Source: a virus. From it: a DNA stretch of 49,553 nt. Shown piece by piece: positions 1 through 7,753 of the stretch. Position 1 is the stretch's first letter; each line of letters begins with the position of its first letter. The notes under the pieces are model-generated. The model saw only the letters and a program-made list of their open reading frames with translations. It was not told the DNA's origin and ran no database searches. Both the position numbers and the translations under genes were made by a program. The stretch is taken from IMG/VR virus record IMGVR_UViG_3300002906_000001, positions 1 to 49,553 of that record. One strand, written 5' to 3'.

Positions 1-65
1 GTCGCAGGAAGATGCGCAGGCCATCGTGGATCGGCTCGCGCCGGTCGTCGCTAAGAATCACGTTG
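1..65. repeat. Left copy of 65-bp contig-end repeat
   Basis: Bases 1-65 are identical to bases 49489-49553. The reading frame of the scaffold gene continues through the join without interruption. The simplest reading is that the contig is a closed circle whose overlap was not trimmed, so the genome is circular or circularly permuted. A true terminal redundancy of only 65 bp is possible but less likely. Confidence 0.95.
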
Positions 66-370
66 CATCGGTGCTCGGGCTTGCACGCACGGCAAGCGAC
101 GAGTGGATCGCCAAGGCGGCTACCGATACTGAATATGGCGGCGAAAAGTTTCCTGAGAACGCCGCAGTCGCCAAGAAGACTTTCGATCTGTTCGGCACGC
201 CGGCACTCGCCAAGTTTCTGAAAGACAGCGGCATGGGCAATCATCCGGAGATGATCCGTTGGGCTTTTCGCATCGGCAAGCTGATCGGACCCGACGACAA
301 GTTCATCGGCGGCACTGAAGCATCGAATCGTCTGAAGACCGCAGAAGAATCTCTGTGGCCCAGTTCGTAA
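2..370 (+). CDS. Scaffold protein, 3' part (continues from 49019 across the contig join)
   Basis: This is the C-terminal 122 residues of a protein of about 279 residues that begins at 49019. The frame is open from base 2 with no start codon before it, and it matches the frame leaving the right end of the window. The part seen here is mixed-charge and mostly helical by composition, ending with a stop at 368-370. It lies 28 bp upstream of the major capsid gene, where scaffold genes are found, and the order Bbp19-like, scaffold, capsid, cement matches phage BPP-1. The N-terminal half is described under 49019. The role, assembling the procapsid around an internal scaffold, is inferred from position and composition. 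Confidence 0.75.
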   Translation, partial: SQEDAQAIVDRLAPVVAKNHVASVLGLARTASDEWIAKAATDTEYGGEKFPENAAVAKKTFDLFGTPALAKFLKDSGMGNHPEMIRWAFRIGKLIGPDDKFIGGTEASNRLKTAEESLWPSS

Positions 371-398
371 AACGTTTTTTCACGAGAGGAGTATCACA

Positions 399-1565
399 AT
401 GACCTTCCTTCATTTGCTGTTCTCCATGCTGGTGGCAGCGGTATTGCTGCTAGGCGTGCCTTACGTCGTAACGCTCGTGTTCGGCTGGCAACTTGTCAAC
501 GTGCCGGCAGCTTTCGGTCAGAGCGGCGCAACCATCGGCGTGAGCGGCAAGGTCACACTCCTCGACTGGGCCAAGTCTCTTGACCCGGACGGTTCGACTG
601 CAACGGTGGTCGAGCTGTTGAATCAGACGAACGAAATCCTGCTCGACATGCCGTTCATGGAAGGGAATCTTCCGACCGGTCACAAGACGACTGTGCGAAC
701 CGGTTTGCCGACCGCGATCTGGCGGCAGATGTACCAGGGCGTGCCCCCGAGCAAGACCGTGCGGGCGCAGATCGAAGACGCCTGCGGGATGCTCGAAACG
801 CGCGCCGAGCTGGACAAGGACGTGGCCGCGTTGAACGGCAACGACAAGTCGTTCCGGCTGATGGAAGCGCAAGCGTTCCTCGAAGCCATGAATCAGAACA
901 TGGCGCAAACGCTGTTCTACGGAAATACGGCGGTCAACCCCGAGCGCTTCATGGGGCTCGCGCCCCGGTTCTCAACGATTTCGGGCGCGGTCAACGGCCA
1001 GAACGTCATCAGCGCGGGTGGTGCGGGCTCGGACAATACGAGCGTGTGGCTTGTGGTGTGGGGCAAGAACACCGTGATCGGTCTGTTCCCGAAGGGGTCG
1101 AAAGCAGGGCTCACGCACGAAGACTTGGGACTCATCGATGCGTTCGACTCGAACAACAACCGCTATCGTGCGCTGGCCGATCACTGGCAGTGGAAGTGCG
1201 GTCTGACGGTGCGTGACTGGCGCTACGCGGTGCGCATCGCCAATGTGGACGTGTCCGATCTCGTCGGCCAAACCGGTTCGCAAGCACCGACCGCCGCGAC
1301 GGCGCTCATCAAGCTCATGACTCGCGCGATGGCGCGCATCCCGTTTATGGGGATGGGCACACCGGTGTTCTACGCAACGCGTACCGTGAAGGAAATGCTC
1401 TCGGTCGCCGCCATCGACAAGTCGAACGCGGCGCTATCGATCCGTGAAGCCGCAAATCAGTTCGGTACGGTGTCGCCGGGCTACGTGCAGAAGCAAACCG
1501 AGTTTTTCGGTGTGCCGATCAGGACTGTCGATCAAATCTTGACAACGGAGGCCGTGGTTAGCTAG
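399..1565 (+). CDS. Major capsid protein with an unusual hydrophobic N-terminal extension
   Basis: The 388-residue product forms the head shell. From about residue 49 it reads like the capsid proteins of BPP-1-type podophages: a VTLLDWAKSLDPDG stretch, then EGNLPTGH and RTGLPTAIWR at about residues 88-110, and ALFYGNT-type and RF.GL motifs near 173-190. The first 45 residues are not typical of this family. Residues 5-32 are strongly hydrophobic and look like a membrane segment. The ATG at 399 has an excellent ribosome-binding site (GAGAGGAG, 8 nt upstream), so the extension is probably translated. An in-frame GTG at 540 would give a product of ordinary length (341 aa) but has only a weak site. 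The last 8 bases overlap the end of the convergent HNH gene. Confidence 0.9.
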   Translation: MTFLHLLFSMLVAAVLLLGVPYVVTLVFGWQLVNVPAAFGQSGATIGVSGKVTLLDWAKSLDPDGSTATVVELLNQTNEILLDMPFMEGNLPTGHKTTVRTGLPTAIWRQMYQGVPPSKTVRAQIEDACGMLETRAELDKDVAALNGNDKSFRLMEAQAFLEAMNQNMAQTLFYGNTAVNPERFMGLAPRFSTISGAVNGQNVISAGGAGSDNTSVWLVVWGKNTVIGLFPKGSKAGLTHEDLGLIDAFDSNNNRYRALADHWQWKCGLTVRDWRYAVRIANVDVSDLVGQTGSQAPTAATALIKLMTRAMARIPFMGMGTPVFYATRTVKEMLSVAAIDKSNAALSIREAANQFGTVSPGYVQKQTEFFGVPIRTVDQILTTEAVVS

Positions 1566-2115
1566 CAGGAGGATTGGCTAGATATTTAGTTAATCTTTCT
1601 GCAAAAGCTAAAGGACTGAGATGCGTGCGATTGAGAAAACCCTCAACGGTATTACACTGGTGGCAGAGAAGACCGCGAGGTTTTCCCGACTGATGGCAAT
1701 GATCCGCGCACACTTTTACACCTGGGCCAAAAGGTCGGTCGCATACTGCGCACCGGTTCTTTTGGTGCGCGAGAAAAGTTTCTATCATCGCAGGGGTGAA
1801 TCCGGTTCTACGTTGGCGTTGACGTGCGATACGGTTTTTACGTACCTCAGGATTTTCCGCATTGCGTGTTTCGTATTTGAGTTTGGCGCGCGTTTTTGCG
1901 TATTCTGTTTGCGCGTAAAGTCGGCGTTTGAGCTTTATTTCCGGCAGAGCGTCGCGAGCTTTGCGCCGAGCTTTCACTTCAGGACGGGCGTTATATTTTC
2001 GTTGTCTTTGTTTTTCGCGTTCTTTGTTCAGAGGATTCGCGCGGCGCGCGCGGTGGTAGAGAAGGTGAGCCGCCCACTTTTCTGGCGTGCAGGCGTTTTT
2101 TCGGGGGCTACCCAT
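1558..2115 (-). CDS. HNH endonuclease, endonuclease VII-like, free-standing homing type
   Basis: This gene lies antisense between capsid and cement genes. The product (185 aa from the ATG at 2115) has a long basic linker rich in Arg, Lys and Gln, then a C-terminal endonuclease VII-like HNH zinc module: CAVC near the start, a D-H-C-H motif (ADHCH), the RGLLCHQCN signature, and a tail ending YLANPPAS. Proteins of this kind are usually intron-free homing endonucleases that cut the empty site in related phages, repair of which copies the gene. A frame-compatible ATG at 2178 would add 21 residues but would run into the start of the cement gene. The stop overlaps the last 8 bases of the capsid gene. 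Two other genes here (42510, 45635) share the NPPA tail. Confidence 0.8.
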   Translation of the reverse strand: MGSPRKNACTPEKWAAHLLYHRARRANPLNKEREKQRQRKYNARPEVKARRKARDALPEIKLKRRLYAQTEYAKTRAKLKYETRNAENPEVRKNRIARQRQRRTGFTPAMIETFLAHQKNRCAVCDRPFGPGVKVCADHCHQSGKPRGLLCHQCNTVEGFLNRTHLSPLAFAERLTKYLANPPAS

Positions 2116-2148
2116 TTGCGTAGCATAACACAGTTTTGCGTAACATAA
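2115..2148 (+). promoter_or_regulatory. Directly repeated promoter-like motif upstream of the cement gene
   Basis: TTTGCGTAGCATAA (2115-2128) and TTTGCGTAACATAA (2135-2148) are direct copies 20 bp apart with one mismatch. GCGTAGCAT also forms the -10 part of the candidate late promoter before terS. They lie 12 bp before the cement start, where the antisense HNH insertion would otherwise cut the gene off from capsid transcription. Promoter function is inference. Confidence 0.3.
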
Positions 2149-2160
2149 AGGGCACACCAA

Positions 2161-2649
2161 ATGTTCATCGATCTCCAAACGACCTTCGACGGCTCGACCA
2201 CCGCAGCGGGCGTGAAATCCGGTTCGGCGGTAACGGCGACTGCAATCTCGGCCAACGTTGTCGATCTGCGTCAGGCGGCGTCACCGGCACTTGCAGACGA
2301 GGGTATCAGTGGACCGGAAACGTGGTTCATTGTTCAGTCGGACGGCTCGGCTGACTTTGCCGCAGCCGGTGCGGCGACCTTGACCATCACGCTCGAATCG
2401 GATTCCGCTGCGACCCTCGCATCTGCACCGGTCGTACACTATTCGACGGCGGCAATCGGCAAGGCGGCGATCCTGAAGAACACTGTGCTGATTCGCGTAC
2501 AGTTGCCTTCGGACAACTACAAGCGATTCCTGGGAGTGCGTTACACAGTCGCCACCGGCCCGTTCACCGCGGGGGCGATACTCGCGTGGATTTCGCCCGA
2601 TCTCGCGCGCAACATCGTGTACCCGGCTGGCTTCACCATCGACGTATAA
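2161..2649 (+). CDS. Capsid cement/decoration protein, Bbp16-like
   Basis: The 162-residue protein resembles the Bbp16 family, which in phage BPP-1 clamps neighbouring capsid subunits on the outside of the head. Supporting features are the start MFIDLQTTFD, the alternating hydrophobic/small-residue pattern of a beta-jellyroll-type fold, and the end YPAGFTIDV. It follows the capsid gene in the same order as in BPP-1, although here an antisense HNH gene separates the two. The ATG at 2161 has a modest purine site (AAAGGG, 11 nt upstream). A strong hairpin follows the stop. Confidence 0.75.
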   Translation: MFIDLQTTFDGSTTAAGVKSGSAVTATAISANVVDLRQAASPALADEGISGPETWFIVQSDGSADFAAAGAATLTITLESDSAATLASAPVVHYSTAAIGKAAILKNTVLIRVQLPSDNYKRFLGVRYTVATGPFTAGAILAWISPDLARNIVYPAGFTIDV

Positions 2650-2671
2650 ACGAGCAGAACAGCGCGCTCGG

Positions 2672-2696
2672 CGCTGCCAGCATGTTGCTGGCAGCG
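2672..2696 (+). terminator. Strong hairpin after the cement gene
   Basis: GCTGCCAGCA (2673-2682) and TGCTGGCAGC (2686-2695) form a perfect 10-bp stem with loop TGT, extended by a C-G pair at 2672/2696. There is no T tract after it, so it may be an attenuator, an mRNA-stabilising 3' end or a processing site rather than a full intrinsic terminator. Confidence 0.5.
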
Positions 2697-2722
2697 TAAC
2701 CCAGGAACTAAAGGAAAAGGTC

Positions 2723-2944
2723 ATGACGGAACAAGTCAAGATGGTTGCGGTGGTGGCGCTGCGGCGCGGGCTGTATCTCGGTGCGGTGTACGAAGCGGGC
2801 GAGCGGTTCGTGGTGCCCGAGTCGCTGATGACCGCGAAGAAAGATGCGGAGGGCAACCCGGTTGCGCCGAAGTGGTTCGAGCCGGTGAAAGACGACGAAC
2901 CTGTCGTGGAAGAAACCTTCCGGCTCGGTAAAGGGAGAAAGTGA
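2723..2944 (+). CDS. Small structural-region protein, first of a tandem pair
   Basis: Function unknown. The 73-residue product shares a pattern with the next gene: V-K-M near the start, VVA, an R-G motif, an acidic GE.F segment, PES.MTAK, and P.WF.PVK near the end. The two are therefore tandem paralogues. The compact beta-rich composition (about 45 residues of VVALRRG and GERFVVPES type) suggests a small beta-barrel, but this is not proven. It lies in the head-tail block between cement and tail adaptor. The ribosome-binding site is AAGGAAAAGG just before ATG 2723. Its TGA overlaps the next ATG. Confidence 0.75.
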   Translation: MTEQVKMVAVVALRRGLYLGAVYEAGERFVVPESLMTAKKDAEGNPVAPKWFEPVKDDEPVVEETFRLGKGRK

Positions 2945-3183
2945 TGGGCAAAGACGTAAAGATGATTCGAGTGGTGGCAATCGGCCGTGGCTTTGACGGT
3001 ACCGCGCTGCGGGAACCGGGTGAGGAATTTATGATGCCCGAGTCGAGCATGACAGCAAAGGTGGAAGTCGAGAGAGACGCACTCGGCAAGGAAACCGGCA
3101 AGAAAACCATCATCGCCCCGACATGGTTCAAACCGGTCAAGGCCGGTCAGCCTGCCGCAGCTCTCGCCGACGAGCTCGCCTAG
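2944..3183 (+). CDS. Small structural-region protein, second of a tandem pair
   Basis: This 79-residue product is a paralogue of the preceding gene with the same order of motifs (VKM, VVA, RG, GEEFMMPES, MTAK, P.WFKPVK), but it carries an insert of about 12 charged residues before the WFKPVK motif and an Ala-rich tail. I chose ATG 2944 because it overlaps the preceding TGA (TGATG) and has AAAGGGAG upstream; a GTG at 2941 is also in frame. An intrinsic terminator follows the stop by 30 bp. The role is unknown; position suggests a head-completion or minor capsid function. Confidence 0.75.
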   Translation: MGKDVKMIRVVAIGRGFDGTALREPGEEFMMPESSMTAKVEVERDALGKETGKKTIIAPTWFKPVKAGQPAAALADELA

Positions 3184-3212
3184 TCACCGGCTGCAAAGGT
3201 CGTTGAAAACAG

Positions 3213-3240
3213 CAGGGGCTACGGCCCCTGTTTTTGTTTA
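3213..3240 (+). terminator. Rho-independent terminator inside the structural operon
   Basis: CAGGGGC (3213-3219), loop TACG, GCCCCTG (3224-3230), then TTTTTGTTT. This is a textbook GC-rich stem plus U-tract. It separates the abundant capsid-region genes from the tail genes, so it probably lowers tail-gene transcription by partial termination. Confidence 0.85.
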
Positions 3241-3250
3241 GGAGAAGCGT

Positions 3251-3922
3251 ATGGCGTCGGTGATAGATGTTTGCAATACAGCGCTCGGGCATATCGGCGA
3301 TGAAGCCTTAGTTACGTCGATTGATCCGCCTGATGGTAGCGTGCAGGCAATGCACGCCGCGCGTTTCTATCCGATAGCGCGCGATGCGCTCCTCGAAATG
3401 CACACTTGGCGTTGTTGCACACGACGTGCCAATCTCGCCAAGCTGAGTATCACGCCACCGATCGGTTGGGCGTTTGCTTATTCGCTTCCCAATCTGTGTG
3501 TGCGACCGATTGCGGTGTTGATGCCGGATGCGTTGCCCGATCTTTTCTCGACGGTCAACACGAACATCCTTACGCCGGCCGCGACTGACACGCTCAACTC
3601 GCAGGATTTTGTCGTGGAGTCGCTCGATGACGGTAGTTCGGTGGTGTACACGAATACCGATTCGGCGCAGATGATTTTTCAGATAGGTGTGACCGATCTG
3701 AATAAGTTCACGCCACTGATGGTGCTGGCGCTCGGGCGATTTCTCGCATCGTTCCTCGCGGGGCCGATCATCAAAGGAACGGATGGCGCTGCTGTCGCCA
3801 AAGCGCAGCTTCAGATATTTCATGATTTCGATTTGCCGAAAGCCGCGATGTCTGACGCCAACGCGCGGCAATCAAATCCGTACAATAATTCAACGCCGGC
3901 TCCGATAGCAGCTCGCGCATGA
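3251..3922 (+). CDS. Head-to-tail adaptor (T7 gp11-like tail tubular protein A)
   Basis: The 223-residue product resembles the gp11/TTPA family, which forms the ring joining the portal to the tail nozzle. Typical features are the N-terminal pattern VCNTALGHIG, then ARFYPIARDALLEMHTW, and a helical C-terminal half containing the LALGRFLASFLAGPI segment. Its length is usual for the family. It is preceded by TTTAGGAGAAG, an excellent ribosome-binding site, and its stop overlaps the start of the nozzle gene (ATGA at 3919-3922). This adaptor-nozzle pair is standard in podophages. Confidence 0.85.
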   Translation: MASVIDVCNTALGHIGDEALVTSIDPPDGSVQAMHAARFYPIARDALLEMHTWRCCTRRANLAKLSITPPIGWAFAYSLPNLCVRPIAVLMPDALPDLFSTVNTNILTPAATDTLNSQDFVVESLDDGSSVVYTNTDSAQMIFQIGVTDLNKFTPLMVLALGRFLASFLAGPIIKGTDGAAVAKAQLQIFHDFDLPKAAMSDANARQSNPYNNSTPAPIAARA

Positions 3923-6768
3923 GGATCGCAACCCTAACTCGATCGTTTGCGGCTGGTGAAATAACGCCGGAACTGTTTGGGCGGATTGATCTCACCAAGT
4001 ACCAGACCGGGTTGAAGACATGCCGTAATTTCGAAGTGCTTCCGCATGGGCCGGTGGCGAATAGTCCGGGGTTCGAGTACATCCTTGAAACGAAGAACAG
4101 TACCAAGCAGTCGGTGCTCATTCCGTTCATCTTCAATACGGCGCAAGCGTATCAGTTGGAGTTTGGCGATCAGTACATTCGATTTCATACGCAAGCGGGC
4201 ACGGTGCTCGAAGCAGGCGGCGCTATTACGGCGATCACACAAGCCAATCCTGGTGTGGTGACGCAGAACGCGCACGGCTACAACAACGGCGATACCGTGT
4301 TCCTGTCAGGGATCGGCGGCATGACGCAATTGAATGGGCGCTTCGCTGTCGTTACGAACAAAGCTGCGAACACCTACGAGCTTTACTATTTCGACGGTAC
4401 GAAGATCAACACGACGACTTATGGCGCGTACACCGCTGGTGGAACAGGCGCGCGTGTGTACGAGATTGCGTCGCCATACCTTGAAGCTGATCTTTTCGAT
4501 CTGCACTACACACAATCTGCGGACGTGATGACGATTACGCACCCGAGCTACGATAAGCGGGAGCTGAAACGTTTTGGTGCGGTGAATTGGACGTTGACGC
4601 CGATTAGTTTGGCGCAAACTCTGGTAGTAGAAGCTGATCCTGTTGTGGTGAACGTAGGAGGCGGGGGTGGCACCCCTAAGTTGGCGGAATATCTCGTTAC
4701 TTTCGTAAAAGCGTCGGCACTTGAAGAATCTGTTGCTTATCGTCCGCGCACACATTCTACTGCGGTTGGTTTTAGTAACGTTATAAATGCAGTGACGAAT
4801 GCCAACCCAGGCGTATTCACCACGACTGCTGCGCACGGTTATAGTGTGGGGCAGACAGTTAGGATAACTGGTGTCGCTGGTTTGAATGGCTGGTTCGATT
4901 TGTTTATTGGCGCGATAAACTCGGTGCCGACTGGAACAACGTTCACGGTAAAACGCACAACGACGCCGATAGATACAACAGCTCTTTCCCCTTATGGCGG
5001 TGGAGGAATTTCTGATGCCGTCATAATGACTGGGAATTGGATAACAGGTATGACAAGTGCCAATCCCGGCGTGTTCACTACGAATACAGCGCACGGTTTT
5101 GTTGTCGGTGATCCAGTAGTGTTGGAAGGTATAGGTGTGACCGTTCAGTTCGGGCCATTTTTGCAGCAACCGTATTTTGGCATTGTGAATTCTGTTCCGT
5201 CGCCAACTACGTTCACACTACGAAGCGAGACTACCAGTGTTGTTTTGGACACTACGGATGCTTTTGCGTACATAGCTAATTCTGGATTTGTTCGGCTTGT
5301 TGGTGTGTACAATGACCTTACAGTTGCGGGGCATAGTAATAATATTAGACTTATTCCCGCTCCGCTTCCGTCAAACGTAACATTTTTGCGCTACAACATT
5401 TACAAAAAACTAAATGGGCTTTTTGGTTTTATCGGCGCATCGTCTATTTCAGGTACGTTTGTTGACAACAATATTCTACCGGATACAACGTTCACACCAC
5501 CGATTATTAACGACCCAATCTCCGCAATCAATAACTACCCTACTGCTGTAGGCTACTGGCAAGGTCGTCGTTGGTTCGCCGGATCGAACAACGCACCGCA
5601 GGGTGTGTTTGCTTCTAAATCAGGTACAGAAAGTAATTTCACGTACCGCATACCTGGATTGGCTGACGACGTTATTCAGGTGCAACTCAAGGCACGACGC
5701 GCGGATACGATACGACACATCATTCCCGGTACGGATTTGCTTCTTCTCACATCGGGTGGTGAGTGGAAAATAAATTCAAGTGGTCAAGGTCCGGTGACGC
5801 CTTCCAACATTTCGTACACGCCGGAAGACTACGTAGGATCGAGCAACACCACACCGATAGTAATTGGTGGTTCGGTGCTCTATTCGCAAGACAGAGGTTG
5901 CCGAGTTCGAGAACTTAACTTTGTTTGGCAACAACAGAGTTATCGTTCGACTGATCTATCGGTCATGGCTCCGCATCTTTTTGACACGTTCACCATTAAG
6001 AGCATGGCGTACACACGAGCGCCGTACTCATTCGCGTGGTCGGTGCGTTCAGACGGCGTGTTGCTTGGATTGACTTACGTACCGGATCAGCAAGTCGCAG
6101 CGTGGTTTCACAGAGACACTAACGGATTTTTTGAGTCGATCTGCGCAACGCCTGAGGGCACGGAAGATGTGCTATATGCAATCATCAGGCGTGTAATCAA
6201 TGGGCGCACGGTGCGTTATTTTGAACGGCAGCGCACACGGCAATTGACTACGTTGGCGTCATCGTTCTTCGTTGACGCCGGCAGCACATATAACGGTGCA
6301 CCGGCCACGACCATCAGCGGTTTGTACCATCTTGAAGCTACACCAGTGAAGGTTCTTGCGGATGGCGCGGTGATACCAGGGCTGATCGTACTTAATGGAT
6401 CGATCACTCTACCCCAAGCGGCGAGTTTGGTGTCGGTGGGTCTAGGATACAATTGCGATCTTGAAACATTGCCGCTTTCGTTCGAGGCTGCGGCGCTTGG
6501 TCAGGGCGTGACGAAGAACGTGGACGAAGTGATGCTGCGCGTTTACCAGTCGTCAACTATTAAGGTCGGCCCGAGCTTAACGAAACTGCGAGAGATACCG
6601 CAGCGCACTACTGAACCTTACGGATCGCCGCCCAATATGGTGAGCGGTATGCTCCCGATGAAGATTGACCCGAGCTGGAACCAAGACGGAGGTATCGCTA
6701 TCCGTCAGGAGAATCCGTTGCCGCTTACGGTGCTGTCGATGTCACTGAAGGTGGCTGTCGGTGGTTGA
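3919..6768 (+). CDS. Tail nozzle (T7 gp12-like tail tubular protein B) with FCCH-like repeats
   Basis: The 949-residue product forms the tail tube below the adaptor. The N-terminal RSFAAGEITPELFGRIDLTKY and the NFEVLPHGPV..PGFEY segment are typical of podophage nozzle proteins. Inserted in the first half are three copies of a module beginning ANPGV.T...HGY or HGF followed by GD/GQ.V.L.G, at about residues 112-180, 295-350 and 377-440. These resemble the FCCH-type domain seen in many phage tail proteins. The C-terminal half carries the WQGRRWFAGS and FNVWQ-type beta-propeller strands. It starts by ATGA overlap with the adaptor gene and its end overlaps the acetyltransferase gene by 8 bp. Stretches of lower GC occur around 5250-5480. 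Confidence 0.85.
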   Translation: MRIATLTRSFAAGEITPELFGRIDLTKYQTGLKTCRNFEVLPHGPVANSPGFEYILETKNSTKQSVLIPFIFNTAQAYQLEFGDQYIRFHTQAGTVLEAGGAITAITQANPGVVTQNAHGYNNGDTVFLSGIGGMTQLNGRFAVVTNKAANTYELYYFDGTKINTTTYGAYTAGGTGARVYEIASPYLEADLFDLHYTQSADVMTITHPSYDKRELKRFGAVNWTLTPISLAQTLVVEADPVVVNVGGGGGTPKLAEYLVTFVKASALEESVAYRPRTHSTAVGFSNVINAVTNANPGVFTTTAAHGYSVGQTVRITGVAGLNGWFDLFIGAINSVPTGTTFTVKRTTTPIDTTALSPYGGGGISDAVIMTGNWITGMTSANPGVFTTNTAHGFVVGDPVVLEGIGVTVQFGPFLQQPYFGIVNSVPSPTTFTLRSETTSVVLDTTDAFAYIANSGFVRLVGVYNDLTVAGHSNNIRLIPAPLPSNVTFLRYNIYKKLNGLFGFIGASSISGTFVDNNILPDTTFTPPIINDPISAINNYPTAVGYWQGRRWFAGSNNAPQGVFASKSGTESNFTYRIPGLADDVIQVQLKARRADTIRHIIPGTDLLLLTSGGEWKINSSGQGPVTPSNISYTPEDYVGSSNTTPIVIGGSVLYSQDRGCRVRELNFVWQQQSYRSTDLSVMAPHLFDTFTIKSMAYTRAPYSFAWSVRSDGVLLGLTYVPDQQVAAWFHRDTNGFFESICATPEGTEDVLYAIIRRVINGRTVRYFERQRTRQLTTLASSFFVDAGSTYNGAPATTISGLYHLEATPVKVLADGAVIPGLIVLNGSITLPQAASLVSVGLGYNCDLETLPLSFEAAALGQGVTKNVDEVMLRVYQSSTIKVGPSLTKLREIPQRTTEPYGSPPNMVSGMLPMKIDPSWNQDGGIAIRQENPLPLTVLSMSLKVAVGG

Positions 6769-7228
6769 GATCAGATTAGCCACGTCAGGTGATGCAAAGG
6801 TGCTGCTCGCACTTGGGCACCGTATGCGCAACGAAGGTCCGAATTTTTTAAAGCTCGATTTCTCTTTAGAGAAAGCAGCGTTGGTGATCGATAAGCTGAT
6901 TGCTAATAACTGTATGTTGGTGGCGTGCAAAGGCGAGCAGATCATCGGGCTGATTGCTTTCGTGGTGGTCGAACATTTATGGGGCTACGATAAGATCGCG
7001 TCGGACGTGGCTATTTTCGTTGATCCGGCGCATCGCGGGTGCAGCGCTTTTATACGATTGATTCGAGCATTCGAAGCTACAGCCGTGGAACGCGGAGTGA
7101 AGATGTTTGAGCTTGGTGTGAGCGCAGGAATTGACAACGGTAAGACCGCTGAAATGTTTGCAGCACTTGGTTATCACCATCACGGCATCGGTATGCGAAA
7201 GGAAGTGACTCATGTGCAGCGGGTCTGA
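6761..7228 (+). CDS. GNAT-type acetyltransferase in the tail module
   Basis: The 155-residue protein has the GNAT fold pattern: IRLATSGDAKVLLALG at the N-terminus, central beta strands (MLVACKGEQIIGLIAF), the VDPAHRG..AFIRLIRAFEATA acetyl-CoA-binding region at about residues 88-108, and a C-terminal AALGYHHHGIGMRKE motif. GNAT-like proteins occur at this position in several podophages, between nozzle and internal virion genes. The substrate is unknown; it could modify a virion or host protein, or be a virion component with a retired enzyme fold. Translation probably starts at GTG 6761, overlapping the nozzle gene; its end overlaps the next gene by 17 bp. Confidence 0.8.
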   Translation: MVEIRLATSGDAKVLLALGHRMRNEGPNFLKLDFSLEKAALVIDKLIANNCMLVACKGEQIIGLIAFVVVEHLWGYDKIASDVAIFVDPAHRGCSAFIRLIRAFEATAVERGVKMFELGVSAGIDNGKTAEMFAALGYHHHGIGMRKEVTHVQRV

Positions 7229-7748
7229 TGTAGGGACAACAGCGCTCGGCATTCAAGGTGCGGGCACCATTATGTCCACGGCTGCGGCGTACACTAAGAG
7301 CAAGGCGGACAAAGCGGCTTACGACATTCAAGCCGGGACCGCGGAAACCAACGCGATGCTCGATAAAGCGCGTTCGGAAGATGCGAAGTACCGTGGCGAC
7401 GTAGCGGTGAGCGCTTCGCGGTTGAAGACGCGGCAGCTTGAAGGACAGCAACGTGCGGGGATGGCTGCAAGTGGCGTGAGTCTTGAAAGCGGATCGCCGC
7501 TCTCGATTCTTGAAGGCACTGAGTTCATGGGTGAACGCGATGCTCAAATCATACGAGACAATTCGCTCAAAGAGGCGTGGGGTTACGACGTGGCTGCGGT
7601 CAACGACAGAAACAATGCGCGGTTGCTGCGTTATCGATCTGGACTAGAACGTCCAGGGCTGAATGCGGCTACCACGTTGCTCACTGGTGTGGGTTCTGTG
7701 GCATCGAGCTGGTACAACATTCGTAAGAGCGGAGCGACGATTCCGTAA
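7212..7748 (+). CDS. Internal virion protein, T7 gp14-like position
   Basis: This 178-residue protein begins MCSGSD, a start typical of podophage internal (ejection) proteins. It is largely helical, with an Ala-rich central region and a glycine/serine segment (GMAASGVSLESGSPLSILEGTEFMGERD) at about residues 83-110 that is shared by this class. It lies directly before two larger internal virion genes, giving the small-medium-large order of T7 gp14-gp15-gp16. These proteins leave the head during infection and form a channel across the cell envelope. The sequence similarity is general, so the call rests mainly on position and style. Confidence 0.7.
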   Translation: MCSGSDVGTTALGIQGAGTIMSTAAAYTKSKADKAAYDIQAGTAETNAMLDKARSEDAKYRGDVAVSASRLKTRQLEGQQRAGMAASGVSLESGSPLSILEGTEFMGERDAQIIRDNSLKEAWGYDVAAVNDRNNARLLRYRSGLERPGLNAATTLLTGVGSVASSWYNIRKSGATIP

Positions 7749-7753
7749 AAATT

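Noticed and set aside
1-65. Biological terminal repeat
   Set aside because: The repeat is short and lies inside the scaffold gene in frame, which fits assembly overlap of a circular contig better than real virion ends.
1621-2148. A 175-codon plus-strand open frame with hydrophobic segments
   Set aside because: It is the mirror of the antisense HNH gene, which has clear zinc and catalytic motifs.
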